From contig JAKEEV010000812.1 of NCBI GenBank assembly GCA_022616395.1, positions 1 to 8,989 of the forward strand: 8,989 nucleotides of DNA. The letters run 5' to 3'. Below, in pieces: positions 1 through 5,513 of the stretch; positions within the stretch are counted from its first letter, which is position 1, and every line of letters starts with the position of its first letter. Under the pieces are notes generated by a model. The model saw only the letters and a list, made by a program, of their open reading frames with translations. It made no database searches and was not told the origin of the DNA. Origin of the DNA: Planctomycetia bacterium (GTDB taxonomy: Bacteria; Planctomycetota; Planctomycetia; Gemmatales; Gemmataceae). A program made the translations under genes and the position numbers.

Positions 1-658
1 CGATGAGTTTATCGAGTTGCTTGCGCGTGAAAGTGGCTTCCTCGCCGCCGGCTTGCACTTCAACTATCGTTCCGCTGCCAGTCATGACGAGGTTCAGGTC
101 AACGTCCGCGTCGCGGTCCTCAACGTACTCCAAATCGAGACGCTCTTCGCCATCCACAAGCCCGACACTGACGGCCGCGACGCTGTCGGTGAGAATCTCC
201 GACACCGGCACGGCGAGTTCCTTCTTGATGGAGTTGATCGCATCGACCGCCGCGACGAACGCTCCGTTGATGCTGGCACAACGAGTGCCACCATCGGCTT
301 CGAGCACGTCGCAATCCAGCCAGAGGGTGCGTTCGCCGAGCTTGTCGAGATTCACAACCGATCGCAGACTGCGCCCGATGAGTCGCTGAATCTCGACACT
401 GCGTCCGTCCACCTTCCCGCCTCTGTCGCGTGCTTTTCGTGACGAAGTGGAACCGGGCAACATGCCATACTCGGCCGTCATCCAGCCCTTGCCCCTCCCC
501 ACGAGGAAATCGGGCACTTTCGGTTCGACGCAACACGTACAGAGCACGGTTGTGCGGCCCATCTTGACCAGCACCGACCCCGGCGCGCTGCGTGTGTACT
601 TGCGCTTGAAGCTCAGCTCACGAAGCTGCGTCGACTTGCGGTTATCTGGGCGCGGCAT
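1..658 (-). CDS. rph: Ribonuclease PH, C-terminus cut by window edge
   Basis: Phosphorolytic 3'-to-5' exoribonuclease that trims tRNA 3' ends, using phosphate and releasing nucleoside diphosphates; it normally works as a cytoplasmic hexameric ring. 219 residues are visible without a stop; the family is about 240, so roughly 20-25 C-terminal residues lie outside. Visible signatures: MPRPDNR start, GWMTAEYGMLPGST (58-71), GRSVEIQRLIGRSLR (85-99) with the phosphate-site arginine at 86, DCDVLEADGGTR (115-126) with T125/R126 of the phosphate site, and the acidic stretch LDLEYVEDRDADVDLN (174-189). The frame is intact throughout. The ATG lies 3 nt after the stop of the thioredoxin-like gene and has no clear Shine-Dalgarno sequence, so translation is probably coupled to that gene. 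It is the last visible gene of the minus-strand run that starts at argB. Identity is secure. Confidence 0.97.
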   Translation of the reverse strand, partial: MPRPDNRKSTQLRELSFKRKYTRSAPGSVLVKMGRTTVLCTCCVEPKVPDFLVGRGKGWMTAEYGMLPGSTSSRKARDRGGKVDGRSVEIQRLIGRSLRSVVNLDKLGERTLWLDCDVLEADGGTRCASINGAFVAAVDAINSIKKELAVPVSEILTDSVAAVSVGLVDGEERLDLEYVEDRDADVDLNLVMTGSGTIVEVQAGGEEATFTRKQLDKLI

Positions 659-661
659 TGG

Positions 662-1123
662 CTACACTCGTGACGTGACTGTGTTCATGCGATCTTCAAC
701 TTCGGTCAAATCTAGACCACAGACACGAGCCACGAGCTTCCGACCATCAAATCCGCTCGCGGATTCGGCCAGCTTGCCGTCAACCCAGTAACCGACGAAC
801 GGCGTCTGAAGGAACGAGGTGTTGGGAATGGTTCGCGGAAGTTCGGCGGATGGGACTGAATCCACATCGAACACATCGACGCGAACGCCGTTGTCCGGTG
901 CTTCTTCAATCAGGTCGAGCAAGTTCATGTCGTACCCCGACCACGTTGCCACACCGATGAGCAATCGCGGGCCTTGCGCGGGGATCGGTTGATCTGCCGA
1001 CCAGAGGTGCAACTTGGGGCTTCTCTCAACGAACCCAGGAAAGAGTTCGCGTCGCCGGTCGGGTGGGGACGCACTCCCCACGCGGCGAGTTGGTTGTCGA
1101 AAGAGATCGTGGAACGTGTTCAT
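662..1123 (-). CDS. Thioredoxin-fold protein lacking CxxC (hypothetical)
   Basis: 153 residues, no recognised family. The start is the ATG overlapping the upstream stop (ATGA); an in-frame ATG at 1159 would add 12 residues but overlap the upstream gene by 40 nt. Residues 53-75 (RLLIGVATWSGYDMNLLDLI) read like the thioredoxin strand, active-site loop and helix, but the CGPC position is SGYD (62-65). Residues 81-88 (RVDVFDVD) resemble the next strand. Residues 106-118 (QTPFVGYWVDGKL) resemble the cis-proline strand and hairpin, with P108 as the candidate cis-proline, followed by a helix after SGFDG. The fold is therefore inferred to be a thioredoxin fold without redox cysteines. Residues 1-50 are basic and proline-rich, with no signal peptide. 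It is tightly coupled to the methyltransferase-like gene before it and to rph 3 nt after it. It could be a partner, chaperone or immunity protein of the methyltransferase-like protein; none of these is shown. Confidence 0.82.
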   Translation of the reverse strand: MNTFHDLFRQPTRRVGSASPPDRRRELFPGFVERSPKLHLWSADQPIPAQGPRLLIGVATWSGYDMNLLDLIEEAPDNGVRVDVFDVDSVPSAELPRTIPNTSFLQTPFVGYWVDGKLAESASGFDGRKLVARVCGLDLTEVEDRMNTVTSRV

Positions 1124-1455
1124 GGCTTCGTGTAGTAGAGCGTACCGTCGCGAATCCATTCACCACCGGACTTCAGGATACGCCGAATCTCGGAGGATTG
1201 CACCCCCGGCCCAAGCCATGTTGTCACGTCAATGGGAACACTGTCGGTGTAAACGCGATCCACGGAGTTGTCCGGAAGTGGCAGTCGGTCGTTCGGAGCA
1301 ATCAGGAAGTCATGCCCGTCTTTCACGAGTTCCTGCAACGTTTTTCCCTGACGGCTGGACCGCCAGTTCGGGTCCAGCGCCCACGGACCTTGTTGATTGA
1401 TGACGTCGGCAATCTCGCCTTCACCACCGAGGTTGATTACGAAGTGTTGCGCCAC
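1120..1455 (-). CDS. Compact methyltransferase-fold protein, toxin-tip-like
   Basis: 111 residues beginning at a GTG chosen because AGGAGG (1462-1467) sits 6 nt upstream; a GTG at 1482 in the same frame would place that site inside the gene. The order of elements fits a minimal class I SAM-dependent methyltransferase: strand 1 with FVINLGGEGE (5-14), strand 2 ending in an acidic residue (WALDPNW, 25-31), DRLPLPDNSVDRVYTDSVPI (56-75) as motifs III-IV, and SSEIRRILKSGGEWI (87-101) as the helix and strand 5. Strands 6-7 are missing, so it is about half the usual length. From memory, the GGEGE, GPGVQSSEI and final YYTKP pattern resembles domains found at the C-terminal tips of RHS-type polymorphic toxins; this is recall, not a search. 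Here no RHS or secretion part precedes it. The next gene overlaps it by ATGA. Activity is unknown. Confidence 0.8.
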   Translation of the reverse strand: MAQHFVINLGGEGEIADVINQQGPWALDPNWRSSRQGKTLQELVKDGHDFLIAPNDRLPLPDNSVDRVYTDSVPIDVTTWLGPGVQSSEIRRILKSGGEWIRDGTLYYTKP

Positions 1456-1461
1456 TGGTGT

Positions 1462-1467
1462 CCTCCT
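1462..1467 (-). promoter_or_regulatory. Strong ribosome binding site (AGGAGG)
   Basis: Perfect AGGAGG on the minus strand, 6 nt before the GTG at 1455. It decides the start of the methyltransferase-like gene and shows that this protein is translated on its own rather than being the tail of a larger fused protein. Confidence 0.8.
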
Positions 1468-1550
1468 CGTCGTTCGCCTCACCTATCTATCGGCGAAGGC
1501 AAAATGCGAAAGAGGCCCAGGTTGACGCAGGAAGTGAATCTTCATGAACT

Positions 1551-2462
1551 CTATTTCAAGAGCCACTCCAAGACAGCCTTTTGCGTATGTAAGCGGTTGC
1601 CGGCTTGCTGGAAGACAGCGCTGGCGGGGCCGTCGACGACTTCGTCGGTGATCTCTTCTCCGCGATGAGCCGGGAGGCAGTGCAGAACCTTGCAGTGTGG
1701 TGGAGCCTTCGAGAGAAGTTGCGCGTTTACCTGGAACGGAGCGAATCGCTTCAAGCGCTCTTCGCGTTCGGCTTCCTGACCCATGCTTGTCCACACGTCC
1801 GTATAGATCACGTCCGCGTCCTTCACCGCCGCGAGCGGGTCGTTCACTTCTTTGGGAACGTCTTGCGAGACCTTCGAGCGGTAATCCGCCTTGAACTGAT
1901 CGTCGAAGCCGTAACCCACCGGGCACGCGAGCACAAAGCGCACGCCGAGCTTGCCGCAACCCACCGCCATCGAACGGGCGACGTTGTTCCCATCACCAAC
2001 GAACGCGACCGTGCGGCCGGTTTCCGTGCCGAACAACTCGCGCACAGTGAGTACATCCGCAACCCCCTGACACGGGTGAGACCGGTCGGAGAGGCCGTTG
2101 ATAATTGGGATCGTGGACGCCGCCGCAAGGCCCGCGACTGTTTCGTGACGGTAGACACGCAGCACGAGTGCATCAACGTACTGGTTGATCGTGCGGGCGA
2201 AGTCCGAGAGACTTTCGCGCCAGCCCAACCCGACTTCGTTTCCCGGAAGGTAGAGGCTCGTGCCTCCGAGCTGCGCGATGCCACTTTCAAAGCTCACGCG
2301 TGTGCGCAGGGATGGCTTCTCGAAGATCAGCGCTACGACTCGCCCGCTGAGGCTGTGAGAAGGAATCCGCCGCGCGTGAGCTTCCTTCAGCCGAGCCGAC
2401 TCGGTTAAGAGGTGATTCAACTCCTCGGCCGACAGGTCGATGAGGTTCAGAAAGTGCTTCAT
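1551..2462 (-). CDS. argF: Ornithine carbamoyltransferase
   Basis: Cytoplasmic enzyme joining carbamoyl phosphate and ornithine to give citrulline in arginine synthesis. 303 residues, the normal length. Motifs: SLRTR (51-55) for carbamoyl phosphate, HPCQ (129-132), DVWTSMG (222-228) with the ornithine-specific SMG loop that separates it from aspartate carbamoyltransferase, and HCLPAHR (261-267) with the reactive cysteine. The start is the ATG at 2462, giving the family N-terminus KHFLNLIDL. The frame is open upstream to 2525, but that extension only translates the inverted repeat. There is no Shine-Dalgarno sequence: the 3' arm of a 28-bp hairpin stem ends 3 nt before the ATG. Third gene of the argB-argD-argF group; a 95-nt gap with no clear signal apart from the ribosome binding site separates it from the methyltransferase-like gene. 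Confidence 0.97.
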   Translation of the reverse strand: MKHFLNLIDLSAEELNHLLTESARLKEAHARRIPSHSLSGRVVALIFEKPSLRTRVSFESGIAQLGGTSLYLPGNEVGLGWRESLSDFARTINQYVDALVLRVYRHETVAGLAAASTIPIINGLSDRSHPCQGVADVLTVRELFGTETGRTVAFVGDGNNVARSMAVGCGKLGVRFVLACPVGYGFDDQFKADYRSKVSQDVPKEVNDPLAAVKDADVIYTDVWTSMGQEAEREERLKRFAPFQVNAQLLSKAPPHCKVLHCLPAHRGEEITDEVVDGPASAVFQQAGNRLHTQKAVLEWLLK

Positions 2463-2465
2463 GTT

Positions 2466-2544
2466 GGTGAGTGGTGAGTAGTGAGTGGTGAGTAAGAAGC
2501 AGAGTCGCGCCGCCCGACTCACCACTCACTACTCACCACTCACC
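2466..2544. repeat. 28-bp perfect inverted repeat built of heptamers
   Basis: Arms 2466-2493 and 2517-2544 are exact reverse complements, separated by a 23-nt loop (2494-2516). Each arm is four 7-bp units: GGTGAGT, GGTGAGT, AGTGAGT, GGTGAGT, the third differing by one base. The element fills almost the whole argD-argF gap, starting 7 nt after the argD stop and ending 3 nt before the argF ATG (minus strand). As RNA it would form a very stable hairpin. There is no U-tract, so it is not a standard terminator. It could be a repetitive intergenic element, a processing site or a translational control of argF. Confidence 0.95.
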
Positions 2545-2551
2545 TGCCCAG

Positions 2552-3757
2552 TCAGGCCTTCAGGGAAAGCAACACGTTCTCGATGATGTCGCAGCCGTCC
2601 TCGATCTGTTCATCCGAGACAGTCAGCGCAGGGAGCAATCGCAGAACTGTCTGGTGAGTGCAGTTAATGAGCAGTCCCTTCTCCAAGCATCCCTGTACCA
2701 CCGGAGCGCCTTCAACGCTCAGTTCCACGCCGATCATCGCGCCCTTCACCCTCACGTCAGTGACGAGTGGGCATTTCTCCTTGAGCGCCAGGAAGCGATT
2801 GCGGAACCGCTCGCCGATCTGGGTTGCGCGTTCCAGTAATCCCTCTTGCTCGATGGTTTCGAGAGTCGCGAGTGCCGCGCGCGCTGCGAGTGGATTGCCT
2901 CCGAAGGTCGCGGCGTGCGTTCCGGGTTTGAGCTTCTCCGCGACTTCGGGCTTGGCAACCAGCCCGCCCATCGCAACTCCGCCCGCGAGCGCTTTTGCAA
3001 GCGTGATGATGTCCGGTTTGAAGTTCCAGTGCTGGTAGGCGTACCATGTCCCGGTGCGGCCCATGCCGGTTTGCACTTCGTCGAGGATCAGAAGCAAGCC
3101 GTGCTTGTCGCAGAGTTCGCGAAGCCCTTCAAGGAACCCTGTGGGAGCGGGGTTCACTCCTCCTTCACCCTGAATTGGTTCGAGCATGATGGCGCACGTT
3201 TCGCCGTCGATCACTTTCGCCGCTCCGTCGAGATCGCCAAAGCCCGCGTAGTTGAAACCCGGCAACATCGGCTCGACGCCCGCGTGATACTTCGGTTGCG
3301 CGGTCGCGGTCAGCGCGCCCATCGTGCGGCCGTGAAAGCTGCCGGTGAAGGTGACGATCTTGTACTTTCCCTTCGGCTTGCCGTTCAGACGCGCCAGTTT
3401 AATCGCGGCCTCGTTCGCTTCCGTCCCGCTGTTGCAGAAGAAGCTCATGCCTCCGAAGTCGGTGCGTTCTCCGAGCGCCTGAGCCAGCAGTGCTTGAGGC
3501 TCTGTGTACCACGTATTCGGAACGTGAATGAGCAATGCGACCTGCTCCTGAACCGCTTGCACGATTCGCGGAGGACAGTGACCGAGAAGCCCGCACCCCC
3601 AGCCGGGGAAGAAGTCGAGATACCGGTTCCCCTCCGCGTCCCACACCCACGACCCGCTTCCTCGCACCAGGCACACCGGGTAACGGGTGTAGTTCCCGAT
3701 CACATACTTTTTCGCCAAGGCGATGATCTGTTCGCTGGAAAGAGTCTCGGTGGTCAT
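2552..3757 (-). CDS. argD: Acetylornithine aminotransferase (class III, PLP)
   Basis: Transfers the amino group from glutamate to N-acetylglutamate semialdehyde, giving N-acetylornithine; PLP enzyme, cytoplasmic. From the ATG at 3757 it has 401 residues, typical for the family. Motifs: NSGTEANE (109-116) for cofactor phosphate binding, FTGSFHGRTMGALTAT (137-152), LILDEVQTGMGRTG (223-236) with D226 contacting the pyridine nitrogen, and ITLAKALAGG (251-260) with K255 forming the Schiff base. A GTG at 3838 overlaps the argB stop and would add 27 residues rich in Ser, Pro and Lys, unlike the family; I prefer 3757, although no good ribosome site is seen there. Related aminotransferases (succinylornithine, GABA) share these motifs; position between argB and argF makes the arginine role by far the most likely. 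Confidence 0.95.
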   Translation of the reverse strand: MTTETLSSEQIIALAKKYVIGNYTRYPVCLVRGSGSWVWDAEGNRYLDFFPGWGCGLLGHCPPRIVQAVQEQVALLIHVPNTWYTEPQALLAQALGERTDFGGMSFFCNSGTEANEAAIKLARLNGKPKGKYKIVTFTGSFHGRTMGALTATAQPKYHAGVEPMLPGFNYAGFGDLDGAAKVIDGETCAIMLEPIQGEGGVNPAPTGFLEGLRELCDKHGLLLILDEVQTGMGRTGTWYAYQHWNFKPDIITLAKALAGGVAMGGLVAKPEVAEKLKPGTHAATFGGNPLAARAALATLETIEQEGLLERATQIGERFRNRFLALKEKCPLVTDVRVKGAMIGVELSVEGAPVVQGCLEKGLLINCTHQTVLRLLPALTVSDEQIEDGCDIIENVLLSLKA

Positions 3758-3834
3758 TTTCGGTTTGGGATTGGGAAAAGGAATTTGGGAATCGAAACAG
3801 GAACAAGAGGAAAGAGTTTTGGGAGAGGTTTGGG

Positions 3835-4701
3835 TCACCGGGTGATTTCGGTGCCCGTGAACGTGTCGTGGAGAAACACGTCCAGGAGGGAGTATTTCTC
3901 CCTACCGTCGAGAATGAGCGCGGATATTGCTCCGGCTTCAAGTGCCTCGAAGCACGCTTCGACCTTCGGCACCATTCCGCCGTCGATCACTCCGGAAGTG
4001 ATTAACGCACGTGCTTCTCGCTCGGTGAGCTTGGGAATGAGCGACTTCGGATCGGCGCGGTCGCGAAGAACTCCGGGCGTATCGGTGAGGAAGATGGCCT
4101 TGTCCGCCTTCAGCGCGCCGGCGACAGCAGAAGCCGCGGTGTCCGCGTTCACATTCAGCCAACCACCGCGAACATCTCGCGCGATTGATGGGATGACCTG
4201 AACGTAGTCGCAAAAAGGAGCGATCTCCCGATCGACAGGGGACTCCGCAAGGTCCGTCACTCTCCCAACGTGGCCAAGGTCGATCGGCTGACCATCGGAA
4301 CCCGGCAGCACGATGCGCTCGGCGCAGAGAGCGTCTGGCGTGGCACAGGCCGGGCAGCCCAATGTCTGAATACGGTCGGCCAATCTTTTGCCAATCTCCG
4401 TGAGGACGCGGACAACGATGGCGAGTGTCGCGTCGTCGGTGTATCGGCGGCCAGCGACCTTCTTGGGTGTGAGGCCAGCTTCGGCCATCGCGCGGTCGAT
4501 GGGCTTTCCCCCGCCGTGAACGAGTACGAGCGGAATGCCGAACTGGAACAGGATGGCGACGGACTTCAGACAGGCATCAGTTGCGGTTGGATCTTCCATC
4601 GCGCTACCGCCAAGCTTCACCACGGCGGGCTTGTCGCGGTGCGCGCGGAGCCGATCAACGGCTGCTGCGAAGGCTTCAGCGGAAACGCGAGCTTCCGACA
4701 T
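3835..4701 (-). CDS. argB: Acetylglutamate kinase
   Basis: Phosphorylates N-acetylglutamate, second step of arginine synthesis and usual point of feedback control. 288 residues of the amino acid kinase fold: VVKLGGSAM (27-35) and VHGGGKPI (61-68) for the phosphates, NVNADTAA (183-190), FLTDTPGVL (204-212) and IDGGMVPKV (239-247). About 25 residues precede the first strand (AFAAAVDRLRAHRDKPAVV), long enough for the N-terminal helix found in hexameric, arginine-inhibited kinases; E. coli lacks it. Some family positions are unusual: KLGG where KYGG is common, GGKPID where other family members have GG(P/K)xI, and GRRYTD where GLRVTD is common. First gene of the minus-strand arg group, about 50 nt downstream of a good promoter. 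A GGTGG lies a few nt before the ATG. Confidence 0.95.
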   Translation of the reverse strand: MSEARVSAEAFAAAVDRLRAHRDKPAVVKLGGSAMEDPTATDACLKSVAILFQFGIPLVLVHGGGKPIDRAMAEAGLTPKKVAGRRYTDDATLAIVVRVLTEIGKRLADRIQTLGCPACATPDALCAERIVLPGSDGQPIDLGHVGRVTDLAESPVDREIAPFCDYVQVIPSIARDVRGGWLNVNADTAASAVAGALKADKAIFLTDTPGVLRDRADPKSLIPKLTEREARALITSGVIDGGMVPKVEACFEALEAGAISALILDGREKYSLLDVFLHDTFTGTEITR

Positions 4702-4751
4702 TCCTGGAAATCCACCAAATTCGGGTCGAAGTCAGAACCCACGAAAAACCC

Positions 4752-4780
4752 ATAGTATGCCGATAGTCCGAAAGCGTCAA
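4752..4780 (-). promoter_or_regulatory. Probable sigma-70 promoter of the arg operon
   Basis: On the minus strand, -35 TTGACG (4775-4780) and -10 TACTAT (4752-4757) with an exact 17-nt spacer. Transcription would start near 4745, leaving a 5' leader of about 45 nt before argB. No recognisable arginine-repressor box was identified. Confidence 0.65.
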
Positions 4781-4822
4781 CGGTGACGCAGAAGAGGTTC
4801 TTGAAAGGATTTTGGTCGGTTC

Positions 4823-4851
4823 TTGCACTGCTGGTTGCCGATAGGTATATT
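4823..4851 (+). promoter_or_regulatory. Probable promoter of the small exported protein gene
   Basis: -10 TATATT (4846-4851) and a weak -35 TTGCAC (4823-4828) with a 17-nt spacer. It points away from the arg promoter; the two -35 boxes are 42 nt apart. The leader to the ATG at 4925 would be about 65 nt. Confidence 0.5.
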
Positions 4852-4924
4852 GTCTCCGACCGGTGGAGTTGTGGCGCCTGTGTGGGGCGTCAGCGCTGCC
4901 GGCTCCCACATGAAGGGGCTCCTC

Positions 4925-5272
4925 ATGCTGCGCCGCGCCGCGATGGCTTTTACGCTCGGCTTCGTCGTTATCCTGATCGCCGGGATTGGCGGGTCCGTGG
5001 TTGGCCAGGACAAGAAGGACGAGAAGAAGAAACTCGAAGGCACGCTCACTTGCACCAAGTGCGCGTTGAGCGAGACCAAGGCGTGTGGTCACGCCCTGAT
5101 CGTGAAGCAAGGCGACAAGAAGGTGAAGTATTACCTGGTCGATAAGGGTGGCAAGGAACCCTATCACAAGGAATGCTGCCAGGCTGACGTGGCCGCGATC
5201 GTCACCGGGAAAGTCGTCGAGAAGGACAAGAAACTGTTGATCGAAAACCCGAAGGTCGAGATCAAGAAATAG
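4925..5272 (+). CDS. Small cysteine-rich exported protein, unknown function
   Basis: 115 residues. The ATG at 4925 is chosen because AAGGGG (4913-4918) lies 6 nt upstream; a less well supported ATG at 4910 would add 5 residues. N-terminus: two arginines then a hydrophobic stretch (about 7-27), a signal peptide or anchor, followed by a very Lys/Asp-rich segment (29-37). The mature part (38-115) contains CTKC (43-46), C54, H56, H81 and CC (84-85), with strands such as KYYLVD and a repeated pattern VTGKVVEKDKKLLIE. The cysteines and histidines could bind a metal, and the strand-rich body suggests a small beta-barrel (OB-like) domain; both are inferences. I recall short proteins of this type in planctomycetes without assigned function. 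It is a single-gene unit with its own promoter and terminator. Confidence 0.85.
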   Translation: MLRRAAMAFTLGFVVILIAGIGGSVVGQDKKDEKKKLEGTLTCTKCALSETKACGHALIVKQGDKKVKYYLVDKGGKEPYHKECCQADVAAIVTGKVVEKDKKLLIENPKVEIKK

Positions 5273-5295
5273 CTCACTGGAAAAGCCAGCCCACG

Positions 5296-5327
5296 AACGC
5301 CACCCAAAAGGGTGGCGTTTTTGTTTT
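5296..5327 (+). terminator. Intrinsic terminator
   Basis: Perfect 10-bp stem AACGCCACCC (5296-5305) / GGGTGGCGTT (5310-5319) with an AAAA loop, followed by the T-rich run TTTTTGTTTT (5318-5327). It sits 23 nt after the stop of the small exported protein. Confidence 0.92.
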
Positions 5328-5335
5328 GGCAAAGA

Positions 5336-5446
5336 CCTAACCCCCAACCAGAGGTCAGAGGTCAGAGGACAGAGGTCAGAAAGCAAAAGCCAAAAGACAG
5401 TGGACAGACAAGACACCGGTTTTCTGACTTCTGGTTGGGGGTTAGG
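5336..5446. repeat. Imperfect 24-bp inverted repeat
   Basis: Arms 5336-5359 and 5423-5446 match as reverse complements at 23 of 24 positions; the mismatch becomes a G-U pair in plus-strand RNA. The 63-nt interior contains most of a heptamer tandem array and an A-rich segment. The element lies between the terminator and ispH, ending 67 nt before the ispH ATG. Function unknown; it may be a mobile or repetitive intergenic element. Confidence 0.9.
5350..5377. repeat. Tandem heptamer array, four units
   Basis: Four head-to-tail 7-bp units: AGAGGTC, AGAGGTC, AGAGGAC, AGAGGTC, the third with one base change. The first unit and a few bases of the second form part of the left arm of the surrounding inverted repeat. 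Confidence 0.9.
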
Positions 5447-5513
5447 TTTCCCGCTGACCTGCGGTTGGCAGATTGGGAGCACGATGAGTAGCATGAGCTC
5501 GAGGAGAGAACGC

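Noticed and set aside
1456..1482. Upstream GTG start for the methyltransferase-like gene
   Set aside because: It would place the perfect AGGAGG inside the coding region, at the usual distance from the GTG at 1455.
1605..2408. 267-codon open frame on the plus strand
   Set aside because: Opposite strand of argF, no start signal, no recognisable motif.
2463..2525. N-terminal extension of argF by 21 residues
   Set aside because: It only translates the inverted repeat and spoils the family start at MKHFLNLIDL.
2466..2544. CRISPR-like array or rho-independent terminator at the argD-argF repeat
   Set aside because: Repeats are 7 bp without spacers, and no T-tract follows the stem on either strand.
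3758..3838. GTG start for argD overlapping the argB stop
   Set aside because: Attractive because of the overlap, but the 27 added residues are low-complexity and unlike the family, and the ATG at 3757 gives the usual length. Left as the less likely alternative.
2846..4201. 451-codon open frame on the plus strand
   Set aside because: It lies entirely opposite argD and argB, which have complete catalytic motifs; its translation is Arg/His-rich and unlike any family. It is a shadow of high-GC codon use.
5447..5513. Promoter for ispH
   Set aside because: TTGGCA (5464-5469) is present but no acceptable -10 box at a 16-18 nt distance was found.
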